A stretch of DNA of 64,000 nucleotides. Origin: FEN-1350 sp964643355 (GTDB lineage: Bacteria > Planctomycetota > Phycisphaerae > Sedimentisphaerales > Anaerohalosphaeraceae). The notes beneath the pieces are model-generated. The model saw only the letters and a program-made list of their open reading frames with translations, was not told the origin of the DNA and did not search any database. Made by a program: the position numbers and the translations under genes. Shown in pieces: positions 32,587-41,438 of this stretch; positions within the stretch are counted from its first letter, which is position 1, and the number at the start of each line of letters is the position of its first letter. Location of the stretch: NCBI GenBank assembly GCA_964643355.1, contig CAZXPW010000008.1, positions 42,818 to 106,817 of the forward strand, written 5' to 3'.

Positions 32587-34953
32587 ATGGATCCAAAACC
32601 GATTTCAAAATCGATTGATGCAGATATTATTCAGTGCAAGGCCGATATCCTGCGGGCCAGACAGGCGGCGATGGCGGCCCAGAAAGGCAATCGGTCGGCA
32701 CATCTTCCTGGCTCGCCAATTGGGGAGAATGCCGAATCCGAACTCCAGCCCCAGGGCCCGGATGAGGGCATGCAGGAATTGCTGAAAATGGCGACTGACA
32801 AGTCGGAATCCTCAAAATCAGACGGCGAACGGATCAAAGTACCTTCAACCGGATCTCTTCCGGCAGCGCTGCGACCGCTTGACCAGATTCGTGTGGGAAG
32901 CCAAAAACCTTCCAAATCCACGAAATCCGCAGAGTCGTATTCTTTGAATGAAACCAAAGACGAGAAGTCGGCTTTTAGTCCCTCGAATCCTGCGGCCGCA
33001 CGATCGTTCTCGGAACCGGAGAAAATCCCGATTCAAGCCCGTGAAGCAAAAGCCGGACCTCCCTCCGATTCGGCCCCGAAGAAGTTGCGGATTCCTCGAT
33101 TTGATGAGATCGTTTCCTGGGGGAAACGAATCCTGGAAGATCGTCCGAAAATCGAAAAGACGAATCAAAGTCCGGTTGTCGAGCCATCGGTTGAAATGAA
33201 TCGACTTCAACAGGAGCTCGAGCAAGTTCGAACCTCTCGGCAGGAACTTGATGGCCAAGTTGTCCGCCTCCAATCGGAACTGGCCTCGATGACCCATTCC
33301 CTGGGTCGTGCCAGGGATCAGCTTCGGGAAAACGCCGATACCGCCGAACGATTGTACGATCAGATCGAGCAACTGCAGAAGAAAGACGCAGAACAGGCCG
33401 GCCAGATTTCCGACCTCCGCCAGCAATTATCGAAAAAACAGGCCGAAATCGAAGAGGCGATCCGCAATTTGCAGGACTCCAATCAGATTCAGACTCAGTC
33501 GCAGGAGCAGATTCAATCCCTGCAGAATCAACTGTCTTTGCGAAACAAGGATCTGGGCGAGCTGCAGTCCCGGCTTTCGCAGATCCAGACCGTACTTGAA
33601 CAAACGCAGATACAGCTTCAGGCGGAAATCAAATGCCGAACGGAATTGCAATCGAGCCAGGATCAATCCGCTGAATTGAACCAGCGATTACAGGAAATGC
33701 AGACGGTCCGGGATCAGCTTCAACAGCAGCTTGCCGATTCGGAGGCTACGGTGGTTGACATCCGATCACAATTGGAAGCGCGGCAACAGGAGTTGACTTG
33801 GTTTCGGGATGAACTCAAGTCCGCCCAGCAACTGGCCGATCAACGGCAACAACAAATTGACGCATTCGGGAAAATCGCCGAAGAACGAGCCGCAGTTCGA
33901 CAACTTGCGGAAACTCGCCAGTCCCGGATCCATGAACTGGAAGGTCAGCAGGAGGCGCTGAAAAAACGGATTGACGGCCTTGAAAAGGAAATCGTGCTTC
34001 TAAAAACCGAATCTTCCGGCAATCGGGATCTATTCGACAAGCAGACTCAACAACTCCAGGAGGCACACCTGGAATCTGCCCGGTTGCGCGAGCAGATCCA
34101 GGCCCGGCTTGCCGCTCAATCGGCCGTCGAAACGGAACTGGCGAATTCACGGCAACAAATTCTCGAAGGAGAACAACTGCGTCAAAACCTCCAAGAGTGC
34201 CTTCGGGAATTGACCGACCGATGCGCATCTGTAACGAAAGAACTTGAGGATGCTCGTTCCCAGCTCGACGAGGTCAAAACGCTGTGGTCTCAATCCGAAT
34301 CCAGAAATCGGAAGATTCAGGAAGAGTCGGATCGGTTGCTGGAGGAACTCAAGCAAACCCGGAGGGAATTGGAATCGGTTCGTCTCGAGCTGAATGATGT
34401 GGGTTCCCGCCAGCACGGATTGGAGCAGCAACTCCAAATGGAATCCTTTTTGGCCGAAGAAACGGAGAGTGCGTTTCCAGATTCTGGAGATTCTTTGTTG
34501 AATGTTTCGCAACTGGAATCGGATATGTGTCGTCAACTGGAACCAGAAGGCCGAATGGAATGGATCCCCTCGTCGGTTCCAGGGGCGTCATTGTCAATCC
34601 GTAATGATTCGACGAGAGAAGCGCCAGCCGATACGGTCCGGCGGGGGGCCTCAATTCCTGAATTTAATCTGGCCGAGCAGATCCTGTCCGAGCAACGGAA
34701 GGTTTCAGCCGGCCGAAGGCAGCGATCGACGGAATTGCTCCGGCCTTCGCCCGGCAATGCTCCCCGTGGAATCGATCATGTCGTCCAATCGTTTTCATCG
34801 TCAGCGCAACCAGTATCGCAAACGGTAGGCCCTGTCATGTCTCGGCCGATGGGATCGGCGTGGAATCAATCGACGGAAACTCTTAGTCCGATCCAGCGTG
34901 AAATTTTGGCCGAGATCGTCACGGCGGAAATTCACCGGTTTTACGGTCGGTGA
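32587..34953 (+). CDS. Long coiled-coil protein, function unknown
   Basis: A 788-residue protein with no signal peptide and no membrane helix. Residues 1-190 are low in order and rich in Ser, Pro and Lys. Residues about 200-635 form an almost unbroken coiled coil with heptads rich in Gln, Leu, Glu and Arg (LQQELEQVRTSRQELDGQVV, LRQQLSKKQAEIEEAIRNLQ). A poorly ordered linker follows, and the last 25 residues form an amphipathic helix (LSPIQREILAEIVTAEIHRF). I recognise no enzyme motif. GGAGG lies in front of ATG 32587. The next gene, 99 bases on, encodes a membrane protein with a tyrosine-kinase-like fold, so a joint scaffolding role is possible. Length and composition recall bacterial cytoskeletal or chain-length-control coiled coils, but no homology is claimed. 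Confidence 0.75.
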   Translation: MDPKPISKSIDADIIQCKADILRARQAAMAAQKGNRSAHLPGSPIGENAESELQPQGPDEGMQELLKMATDKSESSKSDGERIKVPSTGSLPAALRPLDQIRVGSQKPSKSTKSAESYSLNETKDEKSAFSPSNPAAARSFSEPEKIPIQAREAKAGPPSDSAPKKLRIPRFDEIVSWGKRILEDRPKIEKTNQSPVVEPSVEMNRLQQELEQVRTSRQELDGQVVRLQSELASMTHSLGRARDQLRENADTAERLYDQIEQLQKKDAEQAGQISDLRQQLSKKQAEIEEAIRNLQDSNQIQTQSQEQIQSLQNQLSLRNKDLGELQSRLSQIQTVLEQTQIQLQAEIKCRTELQSSQDQSAELNQRLQEMQTVRDQLQQQLADSEATVVDIRSQLEARQQELTWFRDELKSAQQLADQRQQQIDAFGKIAEERAAVRQLAETRQSRIHELEGQQEALKKRIDGLEKEIVLLKTESSGNRDLFDKQTQQLQEAHLESARLREQIQARLAAQSAVETELANSRQQILEGEQLRQNLQECLRELTDRCASVTKELEDARSQLDEVKTLWSQSESRNRKIQEESDRLLEELKQTRRELESVRLELNDVGSRQHGLEQQLQMESFLAEETESAFPDSGDSLLNVSQLESDMCRQLEPEGRMEWIPSSVPGASLSIRNDSTREAPADTVRRGASIPEFNLAEQILSEQRKVSAGRRQRSTELLRPSPGNAPRGIDHVVQSFSSSAQPVSQTVGPVMSRPMGSAWNQSTETLSPIQREILAEIVTAEIHRFYGR

Positions 34954-35052
34954 AGGTGATCGTTTACCGGAATAAACCGCATTGATCCTCGGCCAAATTC
35001 GGAACAACGGTCGGCTTTTGTTTCTTTACAGATTTCGGACAATGGATCAAGG

Positions 35053-35868
35053 ATGGATCTCGGTCAGGAGAGTCTGACTCGATGGATTGAATGGATTACA
35101 CAGCGATCCGGACGGCCTCTTTTCCTGATCGGCGTGTTGTTGTTTTTTGCGGGTTTTGTGGGGTGGTTGGTTCCGGCCATTCGACGGCGATCTTTTCAGG
35201 GGGACCGCGATGCCTCTTCTGTTATGGATTCGAGCCATCCCAAGATTCTGGCCGATCGAATCCTTGAATCTACCGTATGTCCTTGCGTTATTCTCATGGC
35301 CTCGGAACAATACGATAGTTTGTCCGTCACGATTCCGGTGCGCACGGCGATGGAACTGGTGCGGCGGAAAAAACGATGCCTGTTGGTGGATCTGGATTTG
35401 CCACGGAATGCAATTGCGCGGGCGTTCGAACTGGAATCATTGCCCGCGATCGATTCTCCCCGGCCCATCCAGACGCCCTTCAAGGATCTGCATATCTGGC
35501 CGGGAGACTATTTTGACGGGAAATGGTCCATTCCGTTAAGCCAAGTGATTGCCGCCGCAACCGAGATTTATGATGTGGTCCTTCTGTATGCTCCAGTCCT
35601 GCACCATTCGGTTCATCTGCAGGCCGCGGCCTCAGTCAGTCAGTGGGCTTTTGTCTTTCATCCGGCCGGGAGTTGTTCGGAGGATCTTCGGCTGGCTCTT
35701 CAAATGGGCGGGGCCGTCCTTTTCGATGTCCCTTCGGAATCTTCTCCCATCTCGCCTCAATCGGCAAATATTCGGAAAAAAAAGATTGTCGAAATCAAGA
35801 TCGGAGGCCAGAATTGTGGGACAAGCCGGGAAGCGGCAACCGTTGACCAAACCGATAAGCAAAATTGA
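35053..35868 (+). CDS. Membrane-anchored, degenerate CpsD/MinD-like P-loop protein
   Basis: A 271-residue protein with one membrane helix at about residues 22-42, followed by a cytoplasmic domain with the layout of bacterial tyrosine kinases and MinD/ParA ATPases. The Walker A' strand is preserved (RCLLVDLDLPRNAIARAF, Asp113), and the later strands fit (IYDVVLLYAPV, QWAFVFHPAG). The P-loop itself is gone: where GEGKST should follow CVILMAS the protein has EQYDSLSV. The Walker B Asp in VVIIDTPP-type segments is Tyr here. So it should neither bind ATP normally nor phosphorylate. The small Cys protein gene starts 23 bases after its stop. Confidence 0.65.
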   Translation: MDLGQESLTRWIEWITQRSGRPLFLIGVLLFFAGFVGWLVPAIRRRSFQGDRDASSVMDSSHPKILADRILESTVCPCVILMASEQYDSLSVTIPVRTAMELVRRKKRCLLVDLDLPRNAIARAFELESLPAIDSPRPIQTPFKDLHIWPGDYFDGKWSIPLSQVIAAATEIYDVVLLYAPVLHHSVHLQAAASVSQWAFVFHPAGSCSEDLRLALQMGGAVLFDVPSESSPISPQSANIRKKKIVEIKIGGQNCGTSREAATVDQTDKQN

Positions 35869-35891
35869 GTTTCCTGGAAGGAACAACGAAC

Positions 35892-36119
35892 ATGTCCGTA
35901 CCCGCCCCGAATGTGCGATGTGGCAATTGTGTCTTTTATTCAGCGATGCCGGATTCGGAAAAACGAACCGGCCTGTGCCGGCGATATGCCCCGCGTCCCA
36001 ATCCACCGTATTACCGAAGCTCTCATGAACACGGTATCGTCCAGAGTATCGCTCACTGGCCGCAGGTTAGCGAGGAGGCCTGGTGTGGGGAGTTTACGAC
36101 GCTCTGGAAACGGGAATAG
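35892..36119 (+). CDS. Small Cys-rich protein (CxxC..CRRYAP..WCGEF)
   Basis: A 75-residue protein starting at ATG 35892 with GGAAGGA 9 bases upstream. Four Cys residues are spaced CGNCVFYS, LCRRYAP and AWCGEF, matching a small family I recall from Planctomycetota and Proteobacteria whose members read CxxCxxW/Y...CRRxxP...W..V....WCGEF. The pattern suggests a metal or iron-sulfur site; no role is known. It lies directly behind the degenerate kinase-like gene and converges with a DUF486 gene 7 bases away. Confidence 0.75.
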   Translation: MSVPAPNVRCGNCVFYSAMPDSEKRTGLCRRYAPRPNPPYYRSSHEHGIVQSIAHWPQVSEEAWCGEFTTLWKRE

Positions 36120-36126
36120 CGACCGG

Positions 36127-36459
36127 TTACTTGTAATAGAAAATGAAAAAACCCGCAAGGGCGATACACGCGAATCCCGCCCAGTAGTTCCAGGTGAGTT
36201 TTTCGCCGAAGAAAACGAATGCAAACGCCGCAAAGACCATCAGCGTAATAATCTCTTGGATGGTTTTGAGCTGGCCGAGGGAAAATCCGGAGTTGTGACC
36301 GATCCGGTTTGCGGGAACCTGAAAACAATATTCCACCGAAGCGATCAGCCAACTGATCAGCACCGCTTTCCACAAATTGGAAGTTGGATACTTGAGATGG
36401 CCGTACCACGCGGCCGTCATAAACACATTCGAACAGATCAACAATAAAATCGTCCACAT
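36127..36459 (-). CDS. DUF486 small membrane protein (DMT superfamily)
   Basis: A 110-residue protein with four membrane helices, typical in length for DUF486, a family related to small multidrug-resistance transporters. Landmarks are the opening TILLLICSNVFMTAAWYGHLK and the central VEYCFQVPANRIGH, followed by LGQLKTIQEIITL. The start ATG at 36459 has GAGGA 8 bases upstream. The gene stands alone, converging on the Cys-rich gene and diverging from the HTH gene. Substrate unknown. Confidence 0.9.
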   Translation of the reverse strand: MWTILLLICSNVFMTAAWYGHLKYPTSNLWKAVLISWLIASVEYCFQVPANRIGHNSGFSLGQLKTIQEIITLMVFAAFAFVFFGEKLTWNYWAGFACIALAGFFIFYYK

Positions 36460-36606
36460 TCCGGATCATCCTCAAAGATTCATATTTTTGGGAGGACATC
36501 TTACCACCCCCGATGTCTGTCGGCAAGATCGGCATCCTTCCGGTCATCCTTTCGAAATTCCGGCTTGGAGATGGACGCTTCGGGAGTTACGAAGTACAAT
36601 ACATCC

Positions 36607-37356
36607 ATGCTGATCGGAGAACGAGTCAAGAAGTTGCGGATCCAGCGGGGCCTCAAGCAGGTCGATCTGGCGCATGCCCTGGGCATAAGTCCGCAAGCCG
36701 TGTCCAAGTGGGAACGGGATGAAAGCTTGCCGGATATCGCGATGCTGTCTGACCTGGCCACGATCCTTAATGTCACGACGGATTTTATGCTGGGTGTCAC
36801 CGAACAGTCGCCGGGGGAATTTGAGGGAACGGTCTTCTGTTCGTCACTCAATCAGTTCGCCCGTCAATCGACAAAAATGGAGGCCCGGGAAGTTGCCGAC
36901 TGGGCGAACCGTATTTTCTATCCTTTGACGCAATCCGTGCTCCGTTACGATGGGGTCCCGGTTAAGTATGTCGGCGACGGATTTCTGTGTTTTTTCTCCG
37001 GCCAGGCCCATGCCGAACGGGCCGTCAAGGCCTCCGTTTATGCCCGAAGGATCATCGACTATCCGAATCTGGTGATTTCGCTCAATGCCGGACCCATCTA
37101 TTTGGGCACGATCGGGCATCCGGACTATGCTCGTTCCGATATCTGCGGCGAAACGGTGAACCTGGCTTTTTTGGTTATGGACTGGATTGCGCGGAACTGC
37201 GCCAGCGGTATCGGTTTTACCGAGTCGGTCGCAAACCACCTGGGCCCCGAAGTTCCCTTGACACAACACCGTAGGGTTTCGGTCGAACCCTTATCGGCTC
37301 AAGTGTCGATCTATGAATTGAAGAACCTTCTGAGCGGCTCAAGGGAATCCAAGTAA
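36607..37356 (+). CDS. XRE-type HTH fused to a class III cyclase-like domain
   Basis: A 249-residue protein. Residues 1-62 are a Cro/CI-type helix-turn-helix (LRIQRGLKQVDLAHALGIS, QAVSKWERDESLPD). Residues about 74-235 have the fold of class III adenylate/guanylate cyclases: VFCSSLNQFA, VKYVGDGFLCFF, LNAGPIYLGTIG and GETVNLAFLV. The second metal Asp (Asp124) is present, but the first is Ser80 and the transition-state Arg of VNLAAR-type segments is Leu189. I therefore expect a nucleotide or other ligand sensor rather than an active cyclase. I take ATG 36607 because the HTH begins there; in-frame starts at 36565 or 36571 would add residues without clear meaning. It is divergent from the DUF486 gene. 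Confidence 0.8.
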   Translation: MLIGERVKKLRIQRGLKQVDLAHALGISPQAVSKWERDESLPDIAMLSDLATILNVTTDFMLGVTEQSPGEFEGTVFCSSLNQFARQSTKMEAREVADWANRIFYPLTQSVLRYDGVPVKYVGDGFLCFFSGQAHAERAVKASVYARRIIDYPNLVISLNAGPIYLGTIGHPDYARSDICGETVNLAFLVMDWIARNCASGIGFTESVANHLGPEVPLTQHRRVSVEPLSAQVSIYELKNLLSGSRESK

Positions 37357-37413
37357 TCCAATCATTGTCCATCGGTTCGGTTTCGCTCAGGGATCAGAGT
37401 TTTGTCGTTGCGG

Positions 37414-39507
37414 TCAGGAACCGGATCGAAGCGATCGGTCGGAAGGACGGTATGAATCGGACTGGAGGCCGATTTTTTCCACAGGGATGGATTCAAAACC
37501 GGATTTGAAGGCCGGACAGTCTGGCTTCGGACGAAAATCCGTTTTGTCGGCTGCGATCAGATCGTCCATCTTGCCGAGATAGTTGTCCTTGAGTTCGAGA
37601 AGGGACTCTGTTGCATTCCAGCCGACGCTGAGCCACTGGCCACCGATGCAGATATTTCGGGCAACGACATTTCCTTCCGGCGGGAAACGAGAGTCGGAAG
37701 CGTAGTATTTGTCGAGATCATTTAAGGCGGGGTAGCGGGTTCGGTAGAGTTCGGCGGGAACTTCGGAGAGCCGTTTTTTCATGAAATCGGCGACCATATT
37801 GTGCCATACCGGGGAGGTATCCATGCCGCGGCCGTCAAGAGCGACGGCGGGAGAACAATCCACGAAGATGTTGTTGATTACGCGGTGGTCGCGGCCGCCG
37901 CCGAGGAATGCGGCTCGCGTGACGCGATAGAAAATGTTGCCGACGATTTCTGTTCCGCTGACGCAGTCGTCCATGTAAACACCCATGGAGCCCATACCGA
38001 CGCCGCCGGTTTCATGAATAAAGTTGTGGCGGATGACATTTCCACGATAGGTCCAGTCCCGACCCGAATAGATGGCTCCGACATCTCCGGTCTCCAGAGC
38101 GATGTGGTGAATTTCGTTGAATTCGATGATATGGTCATTTCCGGAATAGAGGATTGCGCAATGGGGGTGGTCATGAATCAGGTTGTTTGCGATGCGGATG
38201 CCGACTCCCGACGCCAGGACCGAGGGGACATAGCATTTGGACCAGCGACCCTGATGATGGAAATGGCAGTTGAGTACGGCGTGCCCCGAAGGGGCCAGCG
38301 TTTGTCGATCTCCTCCGCTCAGAGAGACGCCGCCGTCGCCGGTGTGGGCGATGTCGCAACTGACGACGGTGTGGTGACGACCGCCTTGGATCTGAATGGC
38401 GTAGTTCCCAATCTGTCGAAAGATACAACCGGCGATGGTGTTTTTTTCGCCGCCATCCACGGTCAGAGCGGTACCCCGAGCGGCCTCGAAGATCAATCCT
38501 TCAAAAGTAAGGTTGGAGGCGTCTTTGATGGAAATCATGGGATTTTCCAGGAGGGACACAAGATTCTCCCCGGAGGCGGAATCGGCTGGGGGCCAGAAGT
38601 ACAGCCGACCGGAGGTCAAGTCAACAAAATATTCCCCGGGTTGATCAAGTTCTTCGAGAATATTCAGGAAATAGAACCGCTGGCCGGGTCGAAAACCATA
38701 CAGCCCGTGCGGAGACAAGGTTTTTACGAGGCGATGTTCGAGGTCGATGGATTCGATTTTCTCATAGGAATTGGCCCAGTCCCACGCCCAGTAACCGTGA
38801 ACCCAGATATTGTCGAGGGATATCCATTGTTTAGGTCGATCCCCGGCGTAATGGAATCCGGCTTGAAGGTCGCCGATCTTCCCGCCGTGATCGTCACCCC
38901 GGGCGGTTTCTTGCGGGATCGAAGCGATTTTTTCGAATTGGCCTTCGTTGGGCCAGCGGGCCAGAGTCATGGGCTTTCCGGCATAGAATAGTTCCATGTG
39001 AGAAGGAACGGTCGGGCGGCCGAAGCCGCGAGAACGATGCTGACCATAGTCGTTGATACCGACGGCCTTGAGATCGACGAAGAGGATATTTCCGCGGGCT
39101 TTTTCATTGAATCGCGAGAGGATGGACGGATCATCGACGGGAGCCAGACCGGAGATCGGACGGCCGCCGAGAATTCGGACGGTTTGCTTACCGACGGCGC
39201 GATAGACGATCGGGGATTCGGGGGTGCCGCTATCCACGGCCGTAAGTTCGAAGGTTTTTGTTCGGTGGTAATCACCCCCGGTCAGCCAGACTGTCACGCC
39301 GCCCGCGGGAAGGGGATTGACCTTCAGGGTCCGGATGGCATCGCGAGCGGCCTCCAGGGTCGCAAAGGGTTTATCTTCAGTTCCGGGATTGGCGTCCTGT
39401 CCCTGTGGACAGACAAAGAAATCGGCGGACGCCAGGGTGGCAAACTGAATCGCGACGATGGAAATGATTCCAAGACGGCATGCAATTCGACTGGATTTGT
39501 TTTTCAT
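37414..39507 (-). CDS. Secreted right-handed beta-helix protein (pectate-lyase-like fold)
   Basis: A 697-residue exported protein starting at ATG 39507 with AAAGGA upstream; the signal peptide ends near TLASAD. It opens with a DUF1565-type segment (FFVCPQGQDANPGTEDKPF, TLEAARDAI) found in front of many beta-helix proteins. Residues about 330-560 show the repeating coils of a parallel beta-helix (ISIKDASNLTFEGLIFE, NYAIQIQGGRHHTVVSCDIA, HCAILYSGNDHIIEFNEIHH, YRGNVIRHNFIHE). Such proteins bind or cleave acidic or neutral polysaccharides. I see no residues that settle lyase versus hydrolase. It is divergent from the next gene with 167 bases between the starts. Confidence 0.8.
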   Translation of the reverse strand: MKNKSSRIACRLGIISIVAIQFATLASADFFVCPQGQDANPGTEDKPFATLEAARDAIRTLKVNPLPAGGVTVWLTGGDYHRTKTFELTAVDSGTPESPIVYRAVGKQTVRILGGRPISGLAPVDDPSILSRFNEKARGNILFVDLKAVGINDYGQHRSRGFGRPTVPSHMELFYAGKPMTLARWPNEGQFEKIASIPQETARGDDHGGKIGDLQAGFHYAGDRPKQWISLDNIWVHGYWAWDWANSYEKIESIDLEHRLVKTLSPHGLYGFRPGQRFYFLNILEELDQPGEYFVDLTSGRLYFWPPADSASGENLVSLLENPMISIKDASNLTFEGLIFEAARGTALTVDGGEKNTIAGCIFRQIGNYAIQIQGGRHHTVVSCDIAHTGDGGVSLSGGDRQTLAPSGHAVLNCHFHHQGRWSKCYVPSVLASGVGIRIANNLIHDHPHCAILYSGNDHIIEFNEIHHIALETGDVGAIYSGRDWTYRGNVIRHNFIHETGGVGMGSMGVYMDDCVSGTEIVGNIFYRVTRAAFLGGGRDHRVINNIFVDCSPAVALDGRGMDTSPVWHNMVADFMKKRLSEVPAELYRTRYPALNDLDKYYASDSRFPPEGNVVARNICIGGQWLSVGWNATESLLELKDNYLGKMDDLIAADKTDFRPKPDCPAFKSGFESIPVEKIGLQSDSYRPSDRSLRSGS

Positions 39508-39674
39508 GTTCCAGATCCTTTCTCGGCGAGATTCGTGGTCGGCGTAGGGCCCGACCGCCCATTTCCCTGATGAATACGAGCATATATAGATTATCCAACA
39601 AGCGTTCGGAAGGCAATATTGGGTTTGTACAAAACGGGGTGGACAGCGGTCCCGATTTATGTTAGCGTACAAAT

Positions 39675-41417
39675 ATGAGAACGGTTTTGATCGGCGTCAT
39701 GGTGTGTTGGCAGTGTCTGATTTCGATGGTGTCGGCACAGACGATACGGGACTTGTACAGCGATACTTGGGTCGCGACCGATGGTCGGGGTCGAACGCTG
39801 GCAACCGGATCGGAGTGTGGGACGCCGCGGACGGATCGTACGGTGGGGCTCTTTTATTTTCTATGGCTGGGACAGCATGAACAGGCCGGGCCATTCGATA
39901 TCACAAAATTATTGGCGGCCGATCCGGATCATCCACAGTGGGGACCACCGGGAGCGTTTCACCACTGGGGCCAACCCGAACTGGGATATTATGTTTCCGA
40001 CAGTGAATATGTTATCCGACGGCATTGCTGGATGCTCAACGACGCCGGGGTCGATACCCTGATTTTCGATGCGACCAATGCGGTTCCCTATACGAATGTG
40101 TACAGGACTTTGTGCAGGGTCTATGCCGAACTCCGGTCGCAGGGACACCGTACGCCGCAGTTTTGTTTTGTGACGCATTCAGCGGCACAACAGACCATTG
40201 AGACGCTGTATCGGGAACTGTATTCAAAGAATCTGTATCCGGAACTGTGGTTTCAGTGGAAGGGCAAGCCGCTGATCCTCGGCGATGATTGGGAAGGTTT
40301 GTCCACGGAGATCCGCGAGTTTTTCACGATCCGCAAGTGCTGGGCCTGGACCCACGGAAAGGATACCTGGCAATGGCTGGATCACAGCCAGATCCGTTAC
40401 GGATGGCACGAGTCGCCCGACCGGCCGGAGGAACTGGCGGTATGTGTGGCCGAACATCCGACGACGAATATCGGGCGGAGTTTTCAGGCCGGACGACAAC
40501 CGAAAATCGATCGGTATGGCCTGACCGGAACCGAGGGACAAGGTCTGTATTTTGCCGAGCAGATCCAAAAAGCGCTGAAGATCGGGCCGGAGTTTGCGTT
40601 TGTGACCGGATGGAACGAATGGGTGGCGCAACGGTTTATTCAACCGGCAGGACAACCGGTGGGGATGCTGCTGGGGCGTACACTGGAACCGGGGCAGACC
40701 TTTTTCGTCGATGCGTATAACCAGGAATACAGCCGCGATATCGAACCGATGAAGGGTGGGCATACGGACAATTACTATTACCAACTTGTCGATTTTATCC
40801 GTCGGTACAAGGGCGTGCGGGAGATTCCGACGGCGAAGATGGATTATTCGATTGCAATTGACGGGAAGTTCGAGGAATGGACGAAAGTCCTTCCCGAGTT
40901 TCGGGACACAATCGGTGACACCGAGCATCGCAACGAGAAGGGCTGGGGACGAAAGTTAGCGTATGAGGACGATTCCGGTCGGAATGACTTTGAGATCCTG
41001 AAGGCGGCGACCGATTCCGATTGTCTTCATTTTTATGCCCGGACACGGGAAACGATCTCGCCCCGTTCGGATCCACACTGGATGCTTTTGCTGGTCGATG
41101 CCGATTGCAGTCCCAGGACCGGCTGGGGCGGATATGACTACCTTGTCAAACTGCTTGATCCGCTATCATCGCAAATGATGTTGAATCGGTTTCAGGAAGG
41201 TGCCTGGATTCCCGTCGGCCTGATCGACTTTGCTGTCCAGGGCATGGAACTGGAGCTCTCGATTCCCAAAGCCGATCTGGGAATCGGGATGGGTCCCTTC
41301 TCCGTGGATTTCCATTGGGCGGATAATCCCGCGAAACTGGAGGATCCGATCGATCTGGCCCTGTCGGGGGATAGTGCTCCCAATCGGCGGTTTAACTACC
41401 GATTCATTCGGGAGTAA
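39675..41417 (+). CDS. Secreted TIM-barrel glycosidase-like protein with CBM9-like domain
   Basis: A 580-residue protein with signal peptide (ends SMVSAQ). Residues about 50-395 read as a TIM barrel of the GH71/GH99-like type: VGLFYFLWLGQHE, HWGQPELGYYVSDSEYVIRRH, AGVDTLIFDATNA, FAFVTGWNEWVAQRF. The Trp-Asn-Glu-Trp of the last segment is a common feature of that group. Residues about 400-575 fit a CBM9/DOMON-like beta-sandwich (IDGKFEEWTKVLPEFRDT, HWMLLLVDADCSPRTGW). Activity is unknown; alpha-mannan or alpha-glucan hydrolysis would be the nearest guess from the fold. It converges on the next operon with 21 bases between the stops. Confidence 0.65.
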   Translation: MRTVLIGVMVCWQCLISMVSAQTIRDLYSDTWVATDGRGRTLATGSECGTPRTDRTVGLFYFLWLGQHEQAGPFDITKLLAADPDHPQWGPPGAFHHWGQPELGYYVSDSEYVIRRHCWMLNDAGVDTLIFDATNAVPYTNVYRTLCRVYAELRSQGHRTPQFCFVTHSAAQQTIETLYRELYSKNLYPELWFQWKGKPLILGDDWEGLSTEIREFFTIRKCWAWTHGKDTWQWLDHSQIRYGWHESPDRPEELAVCVAEHPTTNIGRSFQAGRQPKIDRYGLTGTEGQGLYFAEQIQKALKIGPEFAFVTGWNEWVAQRFIQPAGQPVGMLLGRTLEPGQTFFVDAYNQEYSRDIEPMKGGHTDNYYYQLVDFIRRYKGVREIPTAKMDYSIAIDGKFEEWTKVLPEFRDTIGDTEHRNEKGWGRKLAYEDDSGRNDFEILKAATDSDCLHFYARTRETISPRSDPHWMLLLVDADCSPRTGWGGYDYLVKLLDPLSSQMMLNRFQEGAWIPVGLIDFAVQGMELELSIPKADLGIGMGPFSVDFHWADNPAKLEDPIDLALSGDSAPNRRFNYRFIRE

Positions 41418-41438
41418 AACCGGGATGTTCGGTTTCGG

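Noticed and set aside
37801..38991. 396-codon open frame on the plus strand
   Set aside because: Antisense to the beta-helix gene, which has signal peptide, ribosome site and coil repeats.
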